Source: Acidimicrobiales bacterium (GTDB lineage: Bacteria > Actinomycetota > Acidimicrobiia > Acidimicrobiales > Aldehydirespiratoraceae). From it: a stretch of DNA of 64,000 nucleotides. Positions 16,301-22,956 of the stretch are shown one piece after another. The DNA lies in NCBI GenBank assembly GCA_029263175.1, contig JAJCXZ010000049.1, positions 1-64,000 of the forward strand. The letters run 5' to 3'. Under the pieces are notes generated by a model. It ran no database searches. It was not told where the DNA came from and saw nothing but the letters and a program-made list of their open reading frames with translations. How positions within the stretch are numbered: position 1 is the stretch's first letter; every line of letters starts with the position of its first letter. The position numbers were made by a program, and so were the translations under genes.

Positions 16301-16938
16301 TTCAAGCCGCGGGTCCGGTGTTGCTCGACCAGGCTGTCGTCGATCATCTCGCGAATCGTGTCGTCAGAGACGCTCTCGATCTTCGACACCTCGTGGGAGG
16401 TGCGGAATCCGTCGAAGAAGTGCAGGAATGGGACCCTGGTCCGCAGCGTCGACGCGTGGGCGACCAGCGCCAGGTCCTGGGCCTCCTGCACCGACGACGA
16501 TGCCAACATGGCCATCCCGGTCTGGCGGACAGCCATCACATCGCTGTGGTCGCCGAAGATGCTCAGAGCGTGCGTGGCGAGCGAACGCGCCGCCACATGG
16601 ACAACCGCTGGCGTGAGCTCGCCCGCGATCTTGTACAGGTTCGGGATCATCAACAACAGGCCCTGCGAGGCCGTGAACGTTGTCGTCAGTGCTCCGGCCT
16701 GCAACGCACCGTGAACGGCGCCTGCGGCTCCGCCCTCGCTCTGCATCTCGATCACGTCGGGCACCGCGCCCCACGCGTTCGTCCTTCCCTGCTGAGACCA
16801 GGCGTCCGCCAGCTCGCCCATTGCCGACGCCGGCGTGATCGGGTAGATCGCGATCACCTCGCTCGCCTGATGGGCGACGCGGGCAGCCGCCTCGTTCCCA
16901 TCAACAGTGACCCACGACGTCGTGTCAGCGCCTCGCAT
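13351..16938 (-). CDS. nifJ: Pyruvate:ferredoxin (flavodoxin) oxidoreductase
   Basis: Single-chain PFOR of 1195 aa, the normal length for homodimeric enzymes. It converts pyruvate and CoA to acetyl-CoA and CO2 and reduces ferredoxin. Domains in order: N-terminal TPP/substrate domain (YPITPASAMGELAD at about 32, EMQSEGGAAGAVHGAL at about 64), domain II, gamma domain (YGLGSDGTVGANKNSVKIIG at about 430), a ferredoxin domain with two 4Fe-4S motifs (CIDCGRCTLVCP at about 694 and CTGCGVCVSICP at about 754), and the C-terminal TPP domain (CLGCGETPYLK, GDGWAYDIGFGGLDH, NTGGQ). ATG 16938 follows GGGAGGA. It heads an operon with the DHOD-like gene. Oxygen sensitivity is usual, so microaerobic metabolism or a protected form is implied. 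Confidence 0.97.
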   Translation of the reverse strand: MRGADTTSWVTVDGNEAAARVAHQASEVIAIYPITPASAMGELADAWSQQGRTNAWGAVPDVIEMQSEGGAAGAVHGALQAGALTTTFTASQGLLLMIPNLYKIAGELTPAVVHVAARSLATHALSIFGDHSDVMAVRQTGMAMLASSSVQEAQDLALVAHASTLRTRVPFLHFFDGFRTSHEVSKIESVSDDTIREMIDDSLVEQHRTRGLNPNHPVLRRTAQNPDVFFQAREAANPFHLATPNAVQTEMDRLADLTGRAYHLFDYWGAPDAERVIVMMGSGVGAAIEAVEREAAAGAKVGVVAVRLYRPFDSEAFVAALPASVRSIAVLDRTKEPGSVGEPLYSDVVTALFERHQKSMPSVIGGRYGLSSKEFTPAMALSILDELDGATPRPHFTVGIIDDVTHLSLDVDESRWSEPDNVNRAVFYGLGSDGTVGANKNSVKIIGESTTQFAQGYFVYDSKKSGSMTVSHLRFGPEPIRSTYLIGEADFVACHHTSLLDQVDVLRIARRGATFLLNTHHGPETVWRSLPIETQRQIIDKDLALWIVDGGRVATEAGLGGHVNTVLQTCFFFLAGVLPPDEAVAAVKDAISRSYQKRGQLVLDRNFAAVDQAVAALVRVETPAEMVGTRRLRRPVPEEAPDFVQRVTAMMMDGKGDLLPVSAMPVDGSFPMGTAQWEKRSLAIDIPIWDPDICIDCGRCTLVCPHAAIRMKVLPAETLTDAPEGFRDKDWTGDRHSTPDQRLVIQVAPDDCTGCGVCVSICPAKSKEVVKHRAINMEAKADHLDAERINFAHFLDLPEADRSSLDLLTIKGTQQAQPLFEFSGACLGCGETPYLKLLTQQFGDRITVANATGCSSIYGANLPTTPWATNADGRGPAWANSLFEDNAEFGLGMRLALDHHEAEARRLLASLASEVGPVAADILEADQSHERGIADQRERVAALRARLDQLADPETTPLASRLRSLSDYLVDTGVWIVGGDGWAYDIGFGGLDHVLASGRNVNILVLDTEVYSNTGGQTSKATPRAAIAKFSAGGKTTAKKDLGMIAMAYGGVYVAQVAMGANMTQVIKAFAEAEAHPGPSLIIAYSPCIAHGFDLTHMMEHQKMAVESGYWPMYRYDPGREAAGEHALHLDSRPPKVAFRDFAMTEGRFAMLARSNPQVAERLFTEAQQDIDDRWHLYQQMVDVEHTATFGQVEE

Positions 16939-16950
16939 TGTGTTCCTCCC

Positions 16951-16968
16951 GAAGGCGGTGATGCCTTC
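16951..16968. terminator. Small hairpin between PAP2 gene and PFOR
   Basis: GAAGGC and GCCTTC form a 6-bp stem with a 6-nt loop in the 72-bp gap before PFOR. With no T-tract it is weak as a terminator and could instead belong to the PFOR leader. The same gap also holds a CCCTC/AGGGG pairing at about 16981-16995. Confidence 0.35.
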
Positions 16969-17010
16969 AGGTTCCAGGGTCCCTCGTCGGAGGGGTTCGG
17001 CGGGAGGGGC

Positions 17011-17637
17011 CTAGGTCCCGACCACCATCCTTCTCCGGTGGGTGGCGTGTCGTTCCCGGCCGCAGCGCTCACGATGGACGAGGCGTCGTCTTCGCCCTCG
17101 AGATACTCGAGAAGCCGCCACCACGGCGATCGCCCAGCCGCCGGCAATGTCGGCGGGCAGGTGTGCGCCGACATACATCCTCGAAGCGCCGGTGACGGCC
17201 GCACCCGCGACCAGCACCCGCCGCAGAGGTGGAGGCACGTCGGCAACGAGGGCAACGCCGAGGGAGACAGCCGAGTGACCCGAGGGCCAGCCCCGTCCTT
17301 GCTGTGGTTGTCCTCGGACGGTCACATCGTCGAGCAGGTCTGGCGGTCGACCTCGACCTCCGACCAGCCGCTTTACTCCCTTTACACCAGCCCAGAGGGC
17401 GACTCCGGTGCCGAGAGTTGTCGTTCGCCCGGTCTGACGCCGATCGATCACTCCGACAGCAACTGCGCCGGCAAGCGATCCGAGCTGCATCACCGGCCAG
17501 GCAACGGGGTGCAGTTGATCCGGGAGTTGATTCCATGACCGAAACAGCTGCTCCTCCCACGGTCCGACCTTCCGGGAACGGCCCGGACGAGCGGACGCGA
17601 CGGCGACAACGGTGGCTACGGCGACAGTGGGGGTCAT
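17011..17637 (-). CDS. PAP2 family phosphatase
   Basis: Membrane phosphatase of 208 aa, PAP2/acid-phosphatase superfamily, likely acting on a lipid phosphate or polyprenyl pyrophosphate at the membrane. All three catalytic motifs are intact: K89xxxxxxxRP98 (KRLVGGRGRP), PSGH at 118-121, and SRMYVGAHLPAD at 152-163. Helices flank these. ATG 17637 overlaps the stop of the upstream lipoprotein gene by 4 nt, making it the last gene of a five-gene coupled operon that also contains a PAP2-kinase fusion. The C-terminus is very Arg-rich (RVSRGRRRRLVHRERCGRER), suggesting contact with acidic lipid headgroups. Confidence 0.88.
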   Translation of the reverse strand: MTPTVAVATVVAVASARPGRSRKVGPWEEQLFRSWNQLPDQLHPVAWPVMQLGSLAGAVAVGVIDRRQTGRTTTLGTGVALWAGVKGVKRLVGGRGRPPDLLDDVTVRGQPQQGRGWPSGHSAVSLGVALVADVPPPLRRVLVAGAAVTGASRMYVGAHLPADIAGGWAIAVVAASRVSRGRRRRLVHRERCGRERHATHRRRMVVGT

Positions 17638-18089
17638 AGCTCGGCGTCCTCGATGAAACCCGCACGTACGTCAGCCTGGATCTCGGCGCGTGTGGTCCAC
17701 AACACGAGTGCCTCGAGTTCTTGGCGAACCTGGTCGTCGATATCGGCGGCGAAGTCCCACGAAACGCATCCGCCTTCCCTCAAAGTGACTGCGTCGGCGC
17801 CGGACCTGCACGCATCCTCGAATATGAGGGTGGCGGCCGTGCCATGCCGGTCCGAGAGCAGGGTGACGCTGACGTGACCGGCTCGGATCGTCGCGTCGCT
17901 CTGGGTGAAGCCGTCTGGGAGGTCGTCGAGGCAGGGCACCGCGTCGGAGGTGGGTATGGCTTGGGTCATCAAGAGCGCCGGTGAGCGACGTCCGCAGGAG
18001 AGGCCATCCGGGTATGCATCGCCCGTGGCGCAGGCCGTGGTGATGAGCGCCGCCAGGATGGCGGCGAGGATGGCCCGTCGGGCGCTCAT
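17634..18089 (-). CDS. Small lipoprotein in lipid-kinase operon
   Basis: Exported lipoprotein of 151 aa: signal peptide with lipobox (AILAALITTAC, Cys about 20). The mature part has four further Cys (GLSCGR, VPCLDD, EDACRSG, GGCVSWDF), enough for two disulfides. No domain recognised. ATG 18089 overlaps the PAP2-kinase stop, and its own stop overlaps the PAP2 start, both as 4-nt ATGA, so it is clearly part of the same unit. The position suggests an extracytoplasmic accessory factor for the RND/PAP2 machinery. Confidence 0.8.
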   Translation of the reverse strand: MSARRAILAAILAALITTACATGDAYPDGLSCGRRSPALLMTQAIPTSDAVPCLDDLPDGFTQSDATIRAGHVSVTLLSDRHGTAATLIFEDACRSGADAVTLREGGCVSWDFAADIDDQVRQELEALVLWTTRAEIQADVRAGFIEDAEL

Positions 18090-19717
18090 CCGAAGTACCC
18101 GAGCTCTTGGAACCCGTCGACGGTTGCGAGCGTGGCAGCGATCCCACCGGCAATCATCGCCAGGGTGAGCCCGATCCGTCGCCAGGACCACCGCTGGATA
18201 CTCACGGAGTCTCGAGCAGGAACGAGGGCGCGGAAGTCGGCGACGAGTTCGTCGCCGCGGGTCTTGAGCTCTCGTCGCAATCCGGAGGGCAGAGTCACGC
18301 CGGTCGATGCGGCGAACGCCTCGGCCAGCTCGTCGTCGGTGAAGACGAGACGTGCCCGCTGATGGACGAGCGGCGCGGACGATTGGAGAGCCAAGACAAG
18401 CATCATGTTGGCGAGATCGACGGCTTGGCGCCACGGGGTTGGGCGGATGGCCGCGAAGGCGACGTCGATGAGCCACAGCTGGTCTCTGGAATTGAGCATG
18501 ACGTTTGCGGGCTTGATGTCGCGGTGCGCCAATCCGTTGTCCCACATGCGCCTGATCATCAGCAGAGCGCTGTCGATCGTCTCGGCGGTCACCGCGACCT
18601 CGCCGAGTTCGGTCGCGTCGTCCAGCAGTGCCATGACCACCAGATACTCACGATCCGGCGTGATCTCGACGATGCCCTTCGGTTCGGGCACGGCCAGGCC
18701 AACGTCGCGAAATGTCCGCAGCATGTGATCTTCATGGCCGACGAGCCGCCGGACCGATGTGAACCGGTGCTCGTCCTCCAGACGTCCGTACATCAAGGTG
18801 CGGCCGAGCTTGTACCACCGATCGGACCGGAGATGGCTGGTGGCGTAGAGCTTTGCGAAGACGTGGTTCCCATTTCGAAGCGTGATCTTCAGTGGGGTGG
18901 ATCCGGACGACCCGTCGAGCCCGACATAGGTGATGGTCGCGGCCTCGAGCCCCAGCTGGCGGTCCAAGGCGGCGCTGATGGCGGTGCCGCGGGCACCGGT
19001 GATGTCGAGGTGGGCATGGCGGGCGCCGGTGTAGGCGATGGGGAAGACCCGTTCGGGAGCAAAGACCCGAAACGCGAGCAGCGTGACCGCCACGCCCATG
19101 GCGACGCTGACTGCGACGTCGGTGGGGTGTTCGACACCGACATAGATCTGCGCGAATCCGACGAGGGCGAGTAGCGCGCCCGTTGCCGCGTAGGCGCGGT
19201 GTCGGAGTGGTCCGGCCGGAGCCACCATGAGGGCGAGGGCGATCAGCATCGGCGTGATCAGCGCGATCGGCCGTGACGGATGGGCGTAGCTCTCCCACGC
19301 ACCGATGATTTCGACGTTGATCGGTCGGGGCCGTTGGATCTCGGCGGCCACGATCGCCCACAGCGTGGCGATCACGCACAGCACCGCCAGGTGGATGACC
19401 AGATGCCGGAATCTACGGGTGACGACACCGGCGACGATCGTTGTCCAGCCGAAGAGCGGGACGGCCCAGTCGAGCGTGAACAGGTTGAGTGCTCGCATGG
19501 CCGGATCGAGCCAGCCGGCCCGATGTCCCACGATCGGACCCATGGCCTCCAGGTCTCGCTTGGTGATCCAGACGCCCAGTTCATCGCCGCCGAAGACGAA
19601 GAACCACGCCCACACAATCACCCAGAAGCCGAACACCGCGGCCCAGAGAAGGGCGGCGGTGTCCAGCTCCCGGGGGAGGGGGGGCGGTTCTCCCGAGGGG
19701 CGGCGACGCTGATTCAC
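18086..19717 (-). CDS. PAP2-like membrane domain fused to protein-kinase-fold domain
   Basis: A 543-aa fusion. Residues about 20-225 are a membrane domain of PAP2 type: QRPRP at 128-132, and YVGVEHPTD at 192-200 corresponds to motif 3. The PSGH motif is replaced by HPSRP (146-150), so the phosphatase half may be inactive. Residues about 255-510 have the kinase fold: K289 (VFAKL), HRDIKPANVML at 398-408 with catalytic D400 and N405, and DVA at 418-420 in place of DFG. A final TM is at about 520-536. GTG 19717 overlaps the RND transporter stop (GTGA). A lipid kinase or regulatory kinase is possible. A related kinase is fused to a different membrane domain at 52784-55141. Confidence 0.85.
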   Translation of the reverse strand: MNQRRRPSGEPPPLPRELDTAALLWAAVFGFWVIVWAWFFVFGGDELGVWITKRDLEAMGPIVGHRAGWLDPAMRALNLFTLDWAVPLFGWTTIVAGVVTRRFRHLVIHLAVLCVIATLWAIVAAEIQRPRPINVEIIGAWESYAHPSRPIALITPMLIALALMVAPAGPLRHRAYAATGALLALVGFAQIYVGVEHPTDVAVSVAMGVAVTLLAFRVFAPERVFPIAYTGARHAHLDITGARGTAISAALDRQLGLEAATITYVGLDGSSGSTPLKITLRNGNHVFAKLYATSHLRSDRWYKLGRTLMYGRLEDEHRFTSVRRLVGHEDHMLRTFRDVGLAVPEPKGIVEITPDREYLVVMALLDDATELGEVAVTAETIDSALLMIRRMWDNGLAHRDIKPANVMLNSRDQLWLIDVAFAAIRPTPWRQAVDLANMMLVLALQSSAPLVHQRARLVFTDDELAEAFAASTGVTLPSGLRRELKTRGDELVADFRALVPARDSVSIQRWSWRRIGLTLAMIAGGIAATLATVDGFQELGYFG

Positions 19718-22551
19718 ACGTGCGCCTCAGCGGCGGAACGTGTCGCCGTGCTCCGGCTGTGAGGGTCGTACTCGCTACCCAACCCGACGAGGTCGAGCAG
19801 CGACTCGCGTTCGTCTCCGGTCCGGGACCGGGTGACGACGAGCAAGAGGCTCGGCAGGACCATGAGCGACACGAGAAGGGAGAACACGATCATCACGGCG
19901 GTGAGGGTTCCGAAGACCGCGAAGATCGGCATCGGGGCGAGGGCCATGACCGAGAACCCGATGATCGATGACAGCGCCGAGATCGCCAAGGCACCGCCCG
20001 TACCTTCGCCGGCCCGCCGAAGGGCCGGGAACCGACTGGGCTCGTCTTCGAACTCCTCTCGGAACCGCATCGTGAAATGCGTGGAAAAGTCGATACCGAC
20101 GCCGACCGCAATTGCCGCGATGGTGGCGGTGACGACGTTGATCTTGTAGTCGGCGATGTACATGAACCCGTAGACCCAGCCGACCACCAGCAGGATTGGC
20201 ACAACTGACGCCACCCCGTACCTGATCGACCGCATGAACACGGAGGCGATCAGGGCACAGAGCAAAAGCGCGACCGGGAGGGCCACGACCATGGCGCTGG
20301 TAAACGCGTCGAGGCTGTCCTTGCTGGTGATGGTCTCTCCGGACACTGCGATTCGCTCGAGGTCGCTTCCTGCTGGTCCGCTTTCCAGACCGGCGGCAGC
20401 GGCCTCGAGGGCGGACCGTGCATCGGTGATGATCTCGTCGTCGGTGAGACTGGCTATCCCCACCAAGAGCCGAGTTGCGTGGCTCCCGTCGCCTTTGGCC
20501 CGGATGATCTCGGGAATCGCCTCGGCCTGGAACGCGAGATCACCAGAGGCATTGAGAATCCCGTGGGCGAACGCGACGTCGTAGATCGCACGAATCTGCT
20601 GAGGGGTGTCGGCGAGTCCGTCGCCGTCGGTGTCGGTGATCGTCACGCCGGTTACGGAGGCGATTGCGTCGATCGCCGCGGCTGAGCCGGTAGCGGTTCG
20701 CACGATCGTGACTGCGCTGTCACCGGTTTCGAGTGCTCCATCGACGTTTCGGGACAGGAAGCCGCTGTCGTCCGCCGCGTCTGCCGCGGCCACATCGGCT
20801 TCGGCCTGCCCGATAGCGAGCAGTACCGATGGCTGAGTCAGATCACCCTCGATGTAGATGTAGCCGTCCTCGGTACCTCCACCGGCGCCGAAGTTGCGTT
20901 CCTGCGCATCCATGCCCTGGATGAACCCGCTGTCGGAGTTGAAGAAGTCACTGAACGAGAATTCCGACTCCACCTGGGTGAATCCGACCACGCCCAGCAC
21001 GGCGAGAGCAACTGTCACCGGCAGGGTGAAGACCCGCCAGCGGGCCAGGAAGTGGACCACGTCGCCGGCAGCCTTGAATCCATGGCCGGCACCCTTGATC
21101 TCCACCCCGGTGGGGCGCCCGTCCGCGGCAGCCTTTCCATAGCTGCCTTGCGTGACCCGGTAAGGGATCGCGAGGAACAGTCCGAGGAACACGATCAACA
21201 GGACACCGCCTGCGGGCGGCATGACGATGCTCATCGTGACCATGGTCCCGGCGGCGATGGCCATGACGGTGAAGCCCAACTTGTGGAGAATCATCCGTCC
21301 TCTGTCGAGCGGCGGGTCACCGAGTCCGTCCTCCACAGCAAGTAGGGCTTTCGGAGCGACGATGCCCAAGACCGCGAACGCCAGGAACAGGGCGAGGGCC
21401 GACCCGAGGCCGAACTGCACGATGGCCTCGATACCTGCGACGCTGTTGGAGATGAAGGCAGCAATCGATGAGACCACGGCGAGCAGCAGCGCGGGGAATA
21501 CTGCCCCGAGCCCTCGCGTGTATGCCGCTCGACGCGTAGCGCCGGCGAGCTGTTCCTCTCTGGCTCGTCCACTGGCGTGTACAAAGAAGTCGACGCCGAA
21601 GCTGATCGTGGCGATCGGGGCAACGAACCCCAGCAGCATCCCGCCCTTGAACCCGAGCATTTCGAGAAGTGCGCCGTACCAGAGCATTGTCACGCCAAGT
21701 CCGACGGCGACGACCGCAGCCGCCCAGTACGAGCGCAGCAGGGCGCCGACCAGCAACAACACACCGACGATCGCAAACAGAATGAACGGCGATGCGTTGG
21801 TCAGCTGCTCATCGAACGTCAGCGATCCATCGAAGCCGACCCCCCACGCGGTGTAGCTCGCCTCGTCGCCCTTGAGTGCAGACTGAACGTCGCGCATGAA
21901 CTCCTGAGCGTCTTCGTCGAGGTTGCTGAAGTCGTTCACGACACCGTCGAAGCTTGCGTCGTTCACCAGGACCCGAGCCATGAAGGCCGGCGATTCCCAC
22001 ACCGCAAGCGCCTCTCCCGCAACCGGCTGCGTCGTGGCAGCCGCGCCGAGGGCAAGGGTTGTGCGAAGCGGTGGGCCCACCGCACCGTCGCCGAGAACGT
22101 CGAGAAGCGCCTGTTTCACTTCGGCCTCGGTTGCGTTCACGAGTCCGTCCGGCAACTCTGCATCGACCGCGTCGGCGACCGAGTAGATGCCTGACACCTC
22201 GACATCGAGATCGAAAGCGAACTCGGTGGCGAGGTGTTCGGCGAACGCCGGGTCGGACCGGACCTTGTCGCTGTTGGTCTTCCACTCGATGAGGACGTCC
22301 CGCGAGAGAGCGTCGCCGCCGTCTCGGGCCTCGACCACCACGGGAACGGTGACGACAGAGCTGTCGGACACGAAGGTCGCGTCCGAGAGAGCCTGGATGT
22401 CGTAGAGCTCGCCCGTCGGGTCGAAGTTCGGCTCTTCGGCGTCGATTCGCATCGATGCGAATGGCACCGCGGCGACGGTGATGATGGCGACGGTGGCAAG
22501 AACTCGGCCGAGGTGGTCGCCGATCCATCGGAAGGTACTTTGGGTCTTCAT
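19714..22551 (-). CDS. RND/MMPL family transporter
   Basis: Large RND-superfamily transporter of 945 aa with two similar halves: TM1 at about 13-30, a periplasmic-side loop to about 235, a bundle from about 242, TM7 at about 510, a second loop, then a bundle from about 755. Signature segments are ATISFGVDFFVHASGRAREE and GVGIDFSTHFTMRFREEFED, each with an Asp typical of proton coupling. It resembles hydrophobic-molecule exporters of the HpnN/MMPL type; substrate unknown. ATG 22551 overlaps the small upstream gene's stop (ATGA), and its stop overlaps the GTG of the PAP2-kinase fusion. The operon context suggests transport of a lipid or polyprenol. Confidence 0.92.
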   Translation of the reverse strand: MKTQSTFRWIGDHLGRVLATVAIITVAAVPFASMRIDAEEPNFDPTGELYDIQALSDATFVSDSSVVTVPVVVEARDGGDALSRDVLIEWKTNSDKVRSDPAFAEHLATEFAFDLDVEVSGIYSVADAVDAELPDGLVNATEAEVKQALLDVLGDGAVGPPLRTTLALGAAATTQPVAGEALAVWESPAFMARVLVNDASFDGVVNDFSNLDEDAQEFMRDVQSALKGDEASYTAWGVGFDGSLTFDEQLTNASPFILFAIVGVLLLVGALLRSYWAAAVVAVGLGVTMLWYGALLEMLGFKGGMLLGFVAPIATISFGVDFFVHASGRAREEQLAGATRRAAYTRGLGAVFPALLLAVVSSIAAFISNSVAGIEAIVQFGLGSALALFLAFAVLGIVAPKALLAVEDGLGDPPLDRGRMILHKLGFTVMAIAAGTMVTMSIVMPPAGGVLLIVFLGLFLAIPYRVTQGSYGKAAADGRPTGVEIKGAGHGFKAAGDVVHFLARWRVFTLPVTVALAVLGVVGFTQVESEFSFSDFFNSDSGFIQGMDAQERNFGAGGGTEDGYIYIEGDLTQPSVLLAIGQAEADVAAADAADDSGFLSRNVDGALETGDSAVTIVRTATGSAAAIDAIASVTGVTITDTDGDGLADTPQQIRAIYDVAFAHGILNASGDLAFQAEAIPEIIRAKGDGSHATRLLVGIASLTDDEIITDARSALEAAAAGLESGPAGSDLERIAVSGETITSKDSLDAFTSAMVVALPVALLLCALIASVFMRSIRYGVASVVPILLVVGWVYGFMYIADYKINVVTATIAAIAVGVGIDFSTHFTMRFREEFEDEPSRFPALRRAGEGTGGALAISALSSIIGFSVMALAPMPIFAVFGTLTAVMIVFSLLVSLMVLPSLLLVVTRSRTGDERESLLDLVGLGSEYDPHSRSTATRSAAEAHV

Positions 22552-22796
22552 TGCATTTCCCCCTGCGGGTGTTCGGAAAGTTGGATGGCGGCGACGTCGG
22601 GTTCGTCCTCGATGGCGACGGTTTCGAAAGCGATGTGAAGGTCACCGAGGCGCACGAGGAGCCCGGTCAGCTGCGGCTGATCCACGTAGTCAGTGGTCAG
22701 CCACACGCCTTGTTCGCGCACGACCCAGCAGCCGAGCGCTTCTGCGGTCGCATCAGCAAGATCGCCATTGAGTTGAATCGAGAGCCGTCGGGGCAC
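22548..22796 (-). CDS. Small conserved protein, first gene of RND operon
   Basis: 82-aa soluble protein starting at GTG 22796. The segment DQPQLTGLLVRLGDLHI resembles the DQxALxGLLxRLxxLG segment found in many small actinobacterial proteins of unknown function. The preceding VREQGVWLTTDYV supports a small alpha/beta fold. Overlap of the stop with the RND start (ATGA) shows it is a real gene translated with the transporter. It probably heads the five-gene operon, with its promoter in the 160-bp gap to the divergent LuxR gene. A regulatory or assembly role is a guess. Confidence 0.7.
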   Translation of the reverse strand: MPRRLSIQLNGDLADATAEALGCWVVREQGVWLTTDYVDQPQLTGLLVRLGDLHIAFETVAIEDEPDVAAIQLSEHPQGEMQ

Positions 22797-22956
22797 GTGG
22801 GTGGCCTTTCATCGCCGTGTCGCCACGATCGAACATGGGTGGGTGGGGCGGCACCACCCCGCCGGGTTCCTGGGTGGGTGGACTGGCTTCCACGTACGAG
22901 TCAGCACTCGGTTGGCCCTCACTGTCCGACCTAAGGTGGAATCGGATGGAACGGCG
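22797..22956. promoter_or_regulatory. Divergent intergenic region, RND operon / LuxR gene
   Basis: About 160 bp separates the GTG of the small RND-operon gene (minus) from the LuxR start (plus). It must hold promoters for both. It contains repeated GTGGGTGG/GGGTGG blocks at about 22834-22844 and 22870-22880, but no clean palindrome. A reading frame through it joined to LuxR has non-coding character. Confidence 0.4.

Noticed and set aside
15871-17538. Plus-strand reading frame (555 codons) within PFOR
   Set aside because: Antisense to the well-supported PFOR N-terminal half and the PAP2 gene.
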